The translations under genes were made by a program, and so were the position numbers. Shown piece by piece: positions 7,277 through 19,000 of a stretch of DNA of 64,000 nt (position 1 is the first letter of the stretch; each line of letters begins with the position of its first letter). The stretch spans positions 1 to 64,000 of the forward strand of contig JANPJM010000030.1 of the NCBI GenBank assembly GCA_031425525.1, read 5' to 3'. The stretch is from JANNMJ01 sp031425525. Lineage in GTDB: Bacteria; Bacteroidota; Bacteroidia; Cytophagales; Hymenobacteraceae. The notes beneath the pieces are model-generated. The model was not told where the DNA came from. It searched no databases and worked only from the letters and a program-made list of their open reading frames with translations.

Positions 7277-8941
7277 ATGGCCCCCGCAACCACGCCCACC
7301 GAGCCCGCCACCCGCGACCTCACCTTTCACCAAAACGACGATTCCAATAAGCAACTCCTCTACCAGCTCCGCGAGCGCCTGAAAAAGGCGGCCCTCGGCG
7401 GTGGCGTGAAGCGCATGGAAGCGCATCGCGCCAAAGGCAAGCTTACGGCGCGCGAGCGCATTGCGGCGCTGATTGATACGGGTACGGAACCGCTCGAAAT
7501 CGCCGCGCTGGCCGGTGAAGGGATGTACGCCGAACACGGCGGTTGCCCAGGCGGCGGCGTGGTGGTGGTGGTGGGCTACATCCACGGCCGCCAAACGGTG
7601 ATCGTCGCCAACGACGCCACCGTGAAGGCGGGCGCGTGGTTCCCGATCACGGGCAAGAAAAACCTGCGGGCGCAGGAAATCGCCATCGAAAACCGCCTGC
7701 CGATTGTGTACCTCGTCGATTCGGCGGGCGTGTACCTGCCGATGCAGGACGAGATTTTTCCCGACAAAGAGCATTTCGGGCGCATTTTCCGCAACAATGC
7801 GGTGATGAGCGGGATGGGCCTCATCCAGATTGCCGCCATTATGGGGCCGTGCGTGGCCGGGGGCGCGTACCTGCCGATTATGAGCGACGAGGCGCTGATC
7901 GTGGACGGTTCGGGGTCGGTGTTTCTGGCGGGGTCGTACCTCGTGAAATCGGCCATCGGCGAAACCATCGACAACGAAACCCTCGGCGGCGCCACCACGC
8001 ACTCGCAGATTTCGGGCGTCACCGATTACCAGTGCAAAGACGACGCAGACGCCCTGACGCGTATCCGCGCCATTTTCGACAAGCTCGGCGCTGAGCCCAA
8101 AGCCGGTTTCAACCGCGCCGCGCCCGCCAAACCCGCCCACGACGAGCAGGAGCTGTACGGCCTCTTCCCCGCCGACCGCGTGAAGCCCTACGATATGCGC
8201 GACATCATCGCGCGGCTCGTCGATAACTCCGAGTTTGAGGAATACAAGGAAGGCTACGGCCAAACCCTGCTCTGCGGCCTGGCCCGCATCGACGGCTGGG
8301 CGGTGGGTATCGTGGCGAACCAGCGCAAAATCGTCAAAAGCAAAAAGACGGGGATGCAAATGGGCGGCGTCATTTATTCGGATTCGGCCGATAAAGCCGC
8401 GCGGTTTATTATGAACTGCAATCAGAAGAAAATACCGCTGGTGTTTGTGCAGGATGTCAGCGGGTTTATGGTCGGCTCGGCCTCCGAGCATAACGGTATC
8501 ATTAAAGACGGCGCCAAAATGGTGTCGGCGATGGCGAATTCGGTGGTGCCGAAATTCACCGTACTCGTCGGTAATTCCTACGGCGCGGGTAATTACGCGA
8601 TGTGCGGCAAAGCCTACGACCCGCGCCTGATCGTGGCGTGGCCCACGGCCCAACTGGCGGTGATGAGCGGCGCAGCGGCGGCCAACACGCTGCTGCAAAT
8701 CCAGGTAGCCAGCCTAAAAGCCAAAGGCGAAACCATCACCCCGGAAGCCGAAAAAGAGCTGCTCGACCGCATCAAAGCCCGCTACGACGAGCAGCTTTCG
8801 CCGTACTACGCGGCGGCGCGCCTCTGGGTCGATGCCATCATCGACCCCCTCGACACGCGCCGCGTTCTCTCCGAAGGCATCGCAGCGGCGAATAACGCGC
8901 CCATTACGTGGGCGTACAATGTGGGCGTGATTCAGACGTGA
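7277..8941 (+). CDS. Acyl-CoA carboxylase carboxyltransferase (beta) subunit, methylcrotonyl-CoA type
   Basis: A 554-residue biotin-dependent carboxyltransferase of two crotonase-fold halves. The N-terminal half carries the GGCPGGGVVVVVGYIHGR and ANDATVKAGAWFP segments and GPCVAGGAYLPIMSDE. The C-terminal half carries FVQDVSGFMVGSASEHNG, then SYGAGNYAMCGKAYDPR and WPTAQLAVMSG, closer to MccB (gsfGAGNYgMCGRAY) than to propionyl-CoA or acetyl-CoA types. It transfers CO2 from carboxybiotin to an acyl-CoA, probably 3-methylcrotonyl-CoA in leucine breakdown; substrate is inferred. The biotin-carrying alpha subunit is not in the window. ATG 7277 was chosen over 7244 because the extension is hydrophobic leader sequence that is not conserved in the family. 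Confidence 0.9.
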   Translation: MAPATTPTEPATRDLTFHQNDDSNKQLLYQLRERLKKAALGGGVKRMEAHRAKGKLTARERIAALIDTGTEPLEIAALAGEGMYAEHGGCPGGGVVVVVGYIHGRQTVIVANDATVKAGAWFPITGKKNLRAQEIAIENRLPIVYLVDSAGVYLPMQDEIFPDKEHFGRIFRNNAVMSGMGLIQIAAIMGPCVAGGAYLPIMSDEALIVDGSGSVFLAGSYLVKSAIGETIDNETLGGATTHSQISGVTDYQCKDDADALTRIRAIFDKLGAEPKAGFNRAAPAKPAHDEQELYGLFPADRVKPYDMRDIIARLVDNSEFEEYKEGYGQTLLCGLARIDGWAVGIVANQRKIVKSKKTGMQMGGVIYSDSADKAARFIMNCNQKKIPLVFVQDVSGFMVGSASEHNGIIKDGAKMVSAMANSVVPKFTVLVGNSYGAGNYAMCGKAYDPRLIVAWPTAQLAVMSGAAAANTLLQIQVASLKAKGETITPEAEKELLDRIKARYDEQLSPYYAAARLWVDAIIDPLDTRRVLSEGIAAANNAPITWAYNVGVIQT

Positions 8942-8951
8942 GTCGGGTGCG

Positions 8952-9004
8952 CGCAGCGACGCTACGCTGACGCAGCGTCTCTGCGAAGCCTCCGCGTCGC
9001 TGCG
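8952..9004. repeat. Palindrome between carboxyltransferase and transglutaminase-like genes
   Basis: cgcagcgacgc at 8952-8962 is the exact reverse complement of gcgtcgctgcg at 8994-9004, and an inner gcagcgtctctgc segment can also fold. It has no T run, so it is either a REP-like element or a factor-dependent stop after the gene ending at 8941. Confidence 0.55.
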
Positions 9005-9039
9005 GGAAATATTTCGCTCACAAGCATGTTAGGCTCCGA

Positions 9040-9933
9040 ATGACGACTGCCGAAATCAAAGCCCTGCTCTCGCTCCTCGACGACTCCGACCCCGAAGTCG
9101 CCGCGCACGTCCATCACCGCCTCGAAACCCTCGGCGAAGCGGTCATCCCCGTCGTGGAGGAAATCTGGGAGTCTTCCCTCGACCCCGAAGAGCAGCACCG
9201 GCTCGAAGAACTCGTCCACCGCCTGCAATTTGAAGGCTTGCAGCGTCGCCTCGCGGCCTGGAAAGAAGGTGGCGGCGCCGACCTGCTCGAAGGGATGCTC
9301 CTCGTCAATCAATACCAATACCCCGACGTAGACCTCGCCGCCCTGCACCGTGCCCTCGACGAGTATTATTACGAAGCCTGGGTGATGCTGCGGCCCGACA
9401 TGCACCCCTTCGACCAGGTAAAAGCCCTGAATTACGTGCTGTTTCGGCAGGCACGGTTTGCCGCCAACACGCAGCATTTTCACTCGCCCGCGAACTCGAT
9501 GCTCGGCCGCGTCCTCGAAAGTCGGCGTGGCAATCCGCTGACGTTGTGCGTCATTTTTCTGCTGTTGGCGCGCCGCTTGGGGATGCCGATCCACGGCGTA
9601 AACCTGCCCAACCTGTTCATCCTCACCTGGAAGCCGACGGGCGGCGCGGGCACCGGCCAAGCGCAGTTTTACATCAACGCCTACAATCGCGGCCTCCTGC
9701 TCACCCGCGAAGACATCGCCACGTACGTGCAGCAGCTCGGCCTACCCGAAGCCGATATTTATTTCGAGCCCTGCACGAATCTCGACATTGTGCGGCGTGC
9801 GTTCCGCAACCTCGCGCTGTCGTTCGAGAAACTCAACGAGCCGCAGAAATCCCGCGAGGTAAATTTATTGCTGGATGTATTGGGCGAGGAGCGCGCGGCG
9901 GCGGCGGGGGAAGAAGGGGAAGGGGAGGAGTAG
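9040..9933 (+). CDS. SirB1-like transglutaminase-superfamily protein
   Basis: 297 residues. The N-terminus (1-80) is helical and HEAT-like (LLSLLDDSDPEVAAHVHHRL). Residues about 95-230 match the transglutaminase-like core-2 region, with FDQVKALNYVLF, the conserved NSMLGRVLESRRGNPLTLCVIFLLLARRLGMPIHGVNLP block and a final NLDIVRRAFRNLA helix. The classic Cys nucleophile is replaced by the ..GNPLTLC.. arrangement usual in this group, so an enzymatic role is uncertain; the family is conserved and poorly characterised. The acidic Ala/Glu tail (AAAAGEEGEGEE) is probably disordered. Confidence 0.82.
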   Translation: MTTAEIKALLSLLDDSDPEVAAHVHHRLETLGEAVIPVVEEIWESSLDPEEQHRLEELVHRLQFEGLQRRLAAWKEGGGADLLEGMLLVNQYQYPDVDLAALHRALDEYYYEAWVMLRPDMHPFDQVKALNYVLFRQARFAANTQHFHSPANSMLGRVLESRRGNPLTLCVIFLLLARRLGMPIHGVNLPNLFILTWKPTGGAGTGQAQFYINAYNRGLLLTREDIATYVQQLGLPEADIYFEPCTNLDIVRRAFRNLALSFEKLNEPQKSREVNLLLDVLGEERAAAAGEEGEGEE

Positions 9934-9962
9934 GCGGAAGTGTTACAAAAACGCACCACACA

Positions 9963-10265
9963 ATGCCAAAGATTTACGAGTACCTCGGAATTATTTTTCT
10001 GATTTATACTGACGACCATCTGCCAATTCACGTCCATGCGCAGTATGGCGATTTCGAGAACAAAATTGAGTTGTATTACGAGTCGGGTGAGTTAGTTGAA
10101 CTGGTGTTCCAGCGAGTGCGTGGTAAGAAGGAATTGCCCGCCGCGCAGCGCAAGCAAGCTGATGCATTGGTGCGCGAGTATCACCTGAGCATTGTGGATA
10201 AATGGAACGAAGTGATGGTATTTGGACGTAAACCGCTTTTCGAGCGAATTTCCAAGAAAGGATGA
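9963..10265 (+). CDS. DUF4160 protein
   Basis: 100 residues. It starts MPKIYEYLGIIFLIYTDDH and contains PIHVHAQYGDFENKIEL, the DUF4160 signature (ghhHxHPPHfHa-type histidines followed by a short beta strand). Its stop overlaps the start of the DUF2442 gene by four bases (ATGA at 10262), so the two are translationally coupled. DUF4160/DUF2442 neighbours are common in bacterial genomes and have been suggested to behave like toxin-antitoxin pairs; I see no catalytic motif that would prove this. The frame is open further upstream, but only this ATG gives the family N-terminus. Confidence 0.85.
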   Translation: MPKIYEYLGIIFLIYTDDHLPIHVHAQYGDFENKIELYYESGELVELVFQRVRGKKELPAAQRKQADALVREYHLSIVDKWNEVMVFGRKPLFERISKKG

Positions 10266-10528
10266 CACCTCTAGCCGTTACCACCGCTCGACATTTAACT
10301 GCTTACGTCGTGGCCGTCACGTTCAGCGATGGCACGACGCAGGACATTGATTTCGGCCCCATACTAGACCAATTTGGCCCGACTGATTACCGCGCCATCT
10401 ATCGTCAGCCCGAATACTTTCGCGCTTTTGCTATCGAGAACGGTAATCTGGTGTGGGGCGAAGACTGGGATCTTATATTTCCGGTCTGGAAACTCCACCA
10501 AAACCGGCTGACGGTGGCGGTGCATTGA
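10262..10528 (+). CDS. DUF2442 protein, coupled to DUF4160
   Basis: 88 residues with the DUF2442 pattern: FSDGTTQDIDFGPIL, YFRAFAIENGNLVWGEDWDLIFP. The NLVWgedwDL segment is the family hallmark. It overlaps the upstream DUF4160 stop by four bases. Function unknown; the pairing suggests a small two-gene module. Confidence 0.85.
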   Translation: MTPLAVTTARHLTAYVVAVTFSDGTTQDIDFGPILDQFGPTDYRAIYRQPEYFRAFAIENGNLVWGEDWDLIFPVWKLHQNRLTVAVH

Positions 10529-10680
10529 CCTCGCGCCTCGCAGACGTATTTCCACTATCCGGCACGAGCCGGAGACACGCTCCGTTCAGAGCAGCGAGTG
10601 GGGTTGATTACTTCTGCCAGAATAGTTCGAAACTCGCGCGAGTCTCCAGCCGCGTGTAGAACCAGTGAATAGACCCGCAC

Positions 10681-10989
10681 CTACGCCACCACAATACCCG
10701 TACGCTTGATTTCTTCGGTGAAGGCGTCGCCGTCGGCGAAATAGGCGGTTTGGAAGGTGTGGGGCTCGATGACAATGTAGTTGCCCATCAAGTGGCCGAA
10801 CTGGCGTACATCGAGCGCGCCGGCACCGGTGAATGAATCGGCCACCAGCGCGACGTCAATGTCCGACCATTCGTGCTGCTCGTTGCGGGCAAACGAGCCG
10901 AACAGGATAACCTGCCGCACGGGTACGATTTGCCGCACTTCGTGGGCGAAGCGTTTTACAAGGTCGACGGCAGCTTGTTGCGTAACCAT
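10681..10989 (-). CDS. MNT-type nucleotidyltransferase-domain protein
   Basis: 102 residues with the minimal nucleotidyltransferase motif GSFARN-x5-SDID (about residues 32-45), the metal-binding Gx(10)DxD pattern of pol-beta-fold enzymes. Proteins of this size are usually the MNT half of HEPN/MNT modules, in which the MNT enzyme modifies and inactivates a HEPN RNase. No HEPN gene is adjacent here; the next gene on the strand (11123-11533) is unrelated by eye. ATG 10989 (MVTQQAAVDLV) was preferred to the upstream 11037, whose extra residues are proline- and arginine-rich. Confidence 0.82.
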   Translation of the reverse strand: MVTQQAAVDLVKRFAHEVRQIVPVRQVILFGSFARNEQHEWSDIDVALVADSFTGAGALDVRQFGHLMGNYIVIEPHTFQTAYFADGDAFTEEIKRTGIVVA

Positions 10990-11122
10990 TGACGGAGGAG
11001 GGTGGCGCGGTCGCAAGGTCGGCCGCGTGTGATGCAAACGTTGCCTTAGGTCACGCCCGCGTTACAAATGCGTGATAACAGGGAGTGACGATGCCCGTGA
11101 GTTGTGGCTTCATGCTCTAGGT

Positions 11123-11533
11123 CTACCGTATAGAGTTCAAGTGCCTTAGGTCTCTTGCTAGAAAAAAGATGCAATCGGAAAGAAGAATTTTTATTACTTT
11201 ATCGGTCTCGTGTATTAACACCGGCTCTTCATCGCCGGATAGAGGATCTTTTTGCATAGACAAGATAATTTTTTGAAAAACCAAAACAAGGTGATTTTCT
11301 TCGTGCCGTGTATAGGCGCGGCTCAGAAAACCTTTTCTTTTAGGTTCATAACCTGTTTCTAATGAGTCTGGTACGACTAATTGGACGTAGTTCCATTGCT
11401 CAGCAATTGAACTGTAAGGTACTAGGCGGGGGGTATCAGATCGCGTGCGTGAAACTCGAACAGGTGTATCGGGACAATCCGGCCCATGTTGCCAGTTGTC
11501 CTGTTTTTCTATGACGTAATGGTCACTCAGCAT
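11123..11533 (-). CDS. Hypothetical protein downstream of carB
   Basis: 136 residues, not recognised. It is markedly more AT-rich than its neighbours and has mixed alpha/beta character (NYVQLVVPDSL, NHLVLVFQKIILSM, HETDKVIKILLSDCIFF), with no signal peptide or membrane segment. It begins 29 bases after the carB stop on the same strand and may be cotranscribed. The base composition hints at a later acquisition. Confidence 0.55.
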   Translation of the reverse strand: MLSDHYVIEKQDNWQHGPDCPDTPVRVSRTRSDTPRLVPYSSIAEQWNYVQLVVPDSLETGYEPKRKGFLSRAYTRHEENHLVLVFQKIILSMQKDPLSGDEEPVLIHETDKVIKILLSDCIFFLARDLRHLNSIR

Positions 11534-11562
11534 GGCTATGTCAGGTTTATGAATTTTTGGTG

Positions 11563-14382
<2,820 letters not shown>

Positions 14383-14432
14383 AGCCGAAGCGGCGGGGTT
14401 GCGCCTGAAATCTCAGGCCGCCGTTCGGGTTG

Positions 14433-14460
14433 CGAAGGTACGGCGGGGGCGGGGCTGCAA
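14433..14460 (-). promoter_or_regulatory. Putative carB promoter (TTG-N17-TACCTTCG)
   Basis: On the minus strand TTG (plus 14458-14460) is followed after 17 bases by TACCTTCG (plus 14433-14440), close to the Bacteroidota -33/-7 arrangement. It ends about 50 bases before the carB ATG at 14382. Confidence 0.55.
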
Positions 14461-14491
14461 CTATTTTTGCTGATCCGTAAGTCATACGCTG

Positions 14492-14998
14492 ATGAAACCC
14501 GTTTCTCGCCTACTCATCCTGCCTCCGAAAAATACCGGTGATGCCCCTTGGTGGGTGTTGCTGCTGTTGTCGCCATTCTTGCTGGCCGCAATAGTGTTCA
14601 GCATCGTGTTGGAAGGCTGCGCCGCCCTACTTAACAAGGTTACAGGCGATGAGAGCGTATTTGAAGGCATGGAAAAACGCTCGGGTGAATCCATCTGCAC
14701 CTTCACGAGGCAACTGGATTACCGCAACCTCGACCCGGTGGTCATTCGGGCGGTGTACGAGGAAATACGAACTGCCTACGGCTGGCTGGAGGAGTATGGC
14801 CCGTTTCCGTTGCGGGCGACGGATCGGATTTTCGATGAACTGTGCATCGACGGCGACGACATCAGTTTCAATATGCTGCCGGCAATTTCGCATCGGGCAC
14901 AGCGGTCGTTGGAAACGAATATGGTGCCTGATCCACTGATTTCTTATACAGCCGGAGAACTGGTCACCTATCTGAGCGCACAGCCGCATCTGTCGTAG
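14492..14998 (+). CDS. Hypothetical membrane-anchored protein
   Basis: 168 residues, not recognised. One strong hydrophobic segment at about 20-48 (WWVLLLLSPFLLAAIVFSIVLEGCAALL) suggests a single N-terminal membrane anchor. The soluble part is acidic and helical (ESICTFTRQLDYRNLDPVVIRAVYEEI). Divergent from carB with about 110 bases between them. No catalytic motif seen. Confidence 0.6.
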   Translation: MKPVSRLLILPPKNTGDAPWWVLLLLSPFLLAAIVFSIVLEGCAALLNKVTGDESVFEGMEKRSGESICTFTRQLDYRNLDPVVIRAVYEEIRTAYGWLEEYGPFPLRATDRIFDELCIDGDDISFNMLPAISHRAQRSLETNMVPDPLISYTAGELVTYLSAQPHLS

Positions 14999-15074
14999 CG
15001 GCACTTGATACTCAGCAGCCCGCTCTGCTTCATCGAAATTGCGTTGGAGTCATTGTGTTTCAGCACGCAATGCG

Positions 15075-15626
15075 CTACTCAGCAGCCAGCCGCGAATACA
15101 CCACCGAATCGCGGTACTGGCCATTGAAAAACTGATTTTCGCGAAAAAGGCCTTCCTGCACAAAGCCGTTGCGCTCGATCAGCTTGCGCGAGGCGGCATT
15201 TTCGGGGCGGATGATGGCCTCGATGGAATGCAGATTCATTGCGCCGAAACCATAGGCGATGGTGGCGGCGAGGGCTTCGTCCATCAGCCCCTGCCCGTGG
15301 TAGTCGGCGTGCAGAATGTAGCCGATTTCGGCTCGGTGAGCGTCGGGATAGATTCGGACGTAGCCGATCATCCCGATGAGCGTGTCGTCGCCGACGCGGC
15401 AGATGGCCCAATTGATTTTTTCGTTTTGCACCTGGCCGTCGCGCATCAGCGTGAGTAGGGCCGCCGCATCGGCGGGGGTTTGAGCAATGGGCCGGGGGAT
15501 AAATTCCATCAGCGCCGGGTTCGAGCGGATGACGAAAAGGGCGTCGGCGTCGGTTGGGCGCGGCTCGCGTAACGTTAGGCGGGCCGTGGTGAGTGTTGGG
15601 AAAGGCGCGAAATTGAGCGTCAGCAT
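15075..15626 (-). CDS. GNAT N-acetyltransferase, RimJ/RimL type
   Basis: 183 residues. TARLTLREPRPTDADALF at the start and the acetyl-CoA-binding stretch AEIGYILHADYHGQGLMDEAL (GQGLMDE loop), followed by NAASRKLIERNGFVQEG, are typical of RimJ/RimL-like GNATs that acetylate N-terminal or small-molecule amines. The substrate cannot be told. It starts 49 bases after the MGMT-fold gene on the same strand, so the two probably form a unit. ATG 15626 was chosen because the upstream open frame overlaps that gene. Confidence 0.88.
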   Translation of the reverse strand: MLTLNFAPFPTLTTARLTLREPRPTDADALFVIRSNPALMEFIPRPIAQTPADAAALLTLMRDGQVQNEKINWAICRVGDDTLIGMIGYVRIYPDAHRAEIGYILHADYHGQGLMDEALAATIAYGFGAMNLHSIEAIIRPENAASRKLIERNGFVQEGLFRENQFFNGQYRDSVVYSRLAAE

Positions 15627-15675
15627 AGTATCCGCAAAAGTGCGTTGCTCCCCGCGCTCGCGCCGTTGGAACACC

Positions 15676-16047
15676 TCAACCCAGCTCTTTCGCCGGATCC
15701 CAGAAACGGGCGGTAAAATCGGTAATGCGGTCGTCCTGCACCGGCACACCTTCAGCTTCCAGGGCGTGCTGCATCGCATCTGGCGAGCCGAAATGGTGCT
15801 TGCCGGTGAGCATCCCTAAGCGGTTTACCACGCGGTGGCACGCGAGCCCGACCACGGCGTGGCCGGCCATCATCGCCCAGCCTACGGTGCGCGCGCCGGA
15901 TTTGGCACCGAGGTACGACGCAATGGCGCCATAGCTCGTCACGCGGCCCGGCGGAATAAGCCGCACGATGTCGTGGACATCGTGGAAAAAATCGGATGGG
16001 GATGGTGAAGGGATTTCGAGAGATCGAGAGATTTTTGCTTTGCTCAT
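15676..16047 (-). CDS. MGMT/alkyltransferase-like DNA-binding protein
   Basis: 123 residues, only the C-terminal DNA-binding domain of O6-alkylguanine transferases: FFHDVHDIVRLIPPGRVTSYGAIA (winged helix, PPGRV-SYG), then GARTVGWAMMAG and GLACHRVVNRLGMLTG. The active-site loop reads ACHRVV, so the acceptor cysteine is kept, unlike Trp-type ATL proteins. It may repair or flag alkylated guanine; activity is inferred. The gene lies 38 bases downstream of the lamin-tail giant and 49 upstream of the GNAT gene. Confidence 0.85.
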   Translation of the reverse strand: MSKAKISRSLEIPSPSPSDFFHDVHDIVRLIPPGRVTSYGAIASYLGAKSGARTVGWAMMAGHAVVGLACHRVVNRLGMLTGKHHFGSPDAMQHALEAEGVPVQDDRITDFTARFWDPAKELG

Positions 16048-16085
16048 ACTATTTGGCGTGTGGCATAATGGCTCGGCTACCCAGT

Positions 16086-19000
16086 TCACCTGCTGCCCAC
16101 GGCTACCGTTTCTTTGAACACTTTCACGGCGCCCTTCAAATCGAAGAACTCGGCGTAGAGGACGTAATAGCCCGTGGCCACGCGGCGGTTATTGTCGTCT
16201 TCGCCCTGCCACTGAAAAGTGCCGCTGGTGGCGAGGGTTTGGTTGCGGGCAAGCTTGCGGATGAGGCGCCCCTGTGAGTCGAAAATCGTGAAATTGGCCG
16301 TATAGCCCGCGCCGGGCACCACGTACGTGATGTCGGCAAACTCGGCGCCGCCTTGGCCGGGCGTAATCACGCGCGGAACGATTTTCACGGTGTTGTCGGG
16401 CAGGTCGTAGGTGGCGCGCGATTGCGAATTGACGCGCCCCGGCGTGGCAAACCCCACCGTACTGGCGGCGGAGTGAAAGTTGGTCGGGTCGGAGGGGCCA
16501 TCGAGGCGGATGCGTTCCAGGGAAACGCCTTCTTCGTTGGTCAGCAAGGGCGTATGCTGGCGCTCGTCGTAGGCGTAGCGGTCGAGTTCGGTGCTGTCGG
16601 GTGCAAGTAGCACGACCGTCCCGGCGTCGTCGGAGTAGGAGGGGAGCGCCGCCACCCGCACCAGCCGCGCGCGGTCGGTGGAAGCGGGGTACTGCGCCGC
16701 CACCGTGTCGGGCGCCACCGTGAGGGCGGCCAAACTGCCGGGCGGCAGCGCGAAATTCGGCAGCGCCTTCAACTGATACAGTGAATCATCGCGTAGGGTG
16801 GCGAGGAAATAGCCGTCCAAATCAAGCTGTTTGGTAGAACGGTTGACGATTTCAACGAAATCGACGCCGCCGGCGCGCGGGTTGAACAGGATTTCGTTGA
16901 TGACTACATCGGTGGGGCGCGGCGTTTCGGGCACCAGCACGTTGGCCGTGAGCGGTTGGGTGGCGCCGGCGCAGCCCGTCAGGCCGGTCACGGTCAGCGG
17001 TACGGTTCGGCCGGGCGTCAGGGGCGCGCTCAACGTCAGGCGTACTTCACGCCATTCGGGGCCGCGCACGGTGGCGGCCGTCACGAGCGGGCCACCACCG
17101 CCAAGGACATAGCGCGCGGGATCGGCGGCAGTCAGTGAATCGAGCTTTTCGGTGAAAAACAGTCGTAGTCCGCTCGGTGTGCCATTTATGGAGGCCACCC
17201 GAACCCTTGCCAGCGCGGGCGCAGCGAGGGCCGCGAGCGTCGAATCGCGCGAATTGAGGCGGCCGGGCGTGCCGCCGGTGGAATCGCGTGAGGCGCCCCA
17301 GTTGGCGGCCAGGCCGCAGGGTTTGGCGCGGTCGATCATCTCCAGCGCCCAGCCGCCGTCTTTCTTGGCGGGGTTGCGGTACCAGTCATCGGTGTAAGCC
17401 ACCGAAAACAGCAACTGACCATCGGCGCGGCGCAGCGTGAGGGTGTCGGCGGCGTTGGTGAGGCTGGGAAAGTTGGTGAGGGCGAAGATTTTACGCACGC
17501 CGATAGCGATAAACAAGGCGGCGCGCGTCGAGCCGCATACCACCGCATACTCACCGGGTTCGAGGGTGGCGTCGGGCGCGAAAACGGCGACCGTGCTGCT
17601 GCCCGGCTTGCCCAACCGCACATCGGCGAGGGTCAGGACGCGCGCCGTGGGGTTATGAATTTCGAGGTATTCAGTAATTGGTAGGCTGATGGATGGCGAT
17701 TCGTCGGCGAGGATTTCGGTGATGAGTACCTCGTACAGTTCCGGCAACTCGCCCAGTCCAAAGCTCAGGACGGTGGCTGTGGCGGGGGTGTTCCCCGAAC
17801 AATCGGCCACACCGCTGATGGTGAGCGTGTAGCGCGTGCCCGCCACCAACGGCGCGCTGAGTGTCAGGAAAACGAACCGGAGCGAATCGGCCCGAAAATC
17901 CACTGCCGTAACGGCGCTGCCGGGCGCCGCCACGAAGCGCGCCACAGTGGCCGTCAGCGTATCGATAGCCTCTGAAAATTGCACGCGGAGGCGCGTTGGG
18001 CTCAGCACGGCTACGGCCAGCGGCGTGGGCGCACGCACGTCGGGCGCGCTGCTGCTCACCGAATTGATACGGCCGGGGGTGCCGCCGTTCATATCATTGG
18101 ACGCCACCCAGTTGGCGGCATCGCTGCACGGCAGACCCGCGTTTATCTTCTCCAACGACCAGCCGCCGTCGTCCTTCACGGGGTCGCGGTACCAATCGTC
18201 GGTATAATTGACTTCATCGACGCGCACCCCCGTGGAGCTCAAAAGGCGCACGCGGTCGGCGGTGAGGTTGAGAGACGGCAAGCCCGCAACACCGACGATG
18301 CGTACTGCCGCACCCAAAAATGCGCGGTAGGCGGTGGTGTCGGTCGTGCGCGTCAGTACCACATACTGACCGGGCGCCAGGTAGCCGGCCCCCACCGTGC
18401 CCACGCTCGTGGTGCCGTCCTGCACGCGCCAGCCGCTGAGATCGAAGGTTTTAGTGGAGCCGTTGAACACCTCCACGAATTGCGCGGCGGGCAACAGAGT
18501 CAGCGGGTTGCCCGCCGGGACACTCGTATCCACGAACAACTCCGTAATCCGCACATCGCCGGCCACGGCCGTAGCGCCGAGCAGCAGCGTCGTGACCAAA
18601 GGCGGCGTCGCCACATTACCCGAACAATCGGCTACGTTGGTGATGGTAAGCGTATAGCGCGTGCCGGGTACCAGCGCGCCGCTTAGTGTGAGCGTGACGA
18701 ACCGCAGCGAATCGGCGCGAAAATCAACGGCCGTGACGCTCAGGCCTCCCGTGAGCGTGAAGCGCCCGATGGTCGCCGTAAGCGTATCGATGGCTTCCGT
18801 AAATTCAACTTCCACGCGGGTAGGTGCCAGCACGGTAGCCCGCGCCAGCGCGGGTGGCGTAACATCGGGCGTGGTGCTGTTTACTGAGTTGATACGGCCG
18901 GGTGTGCCGCCGCTCACATCCGTAGAAGCCAGCCAGTTATCGGCATCTGAACACGGCCGCACCGCCCGGATTTTCTCCAATGACCAGCCGCCCGCCGCTT

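Noticed and set aside
6914..8698. 594-residue minus-strand frame opposite the carboxyltransferase
   Set aside because: Antisense to a conserved enzyme; the His/Arg-rich translation is typical of a shadow.
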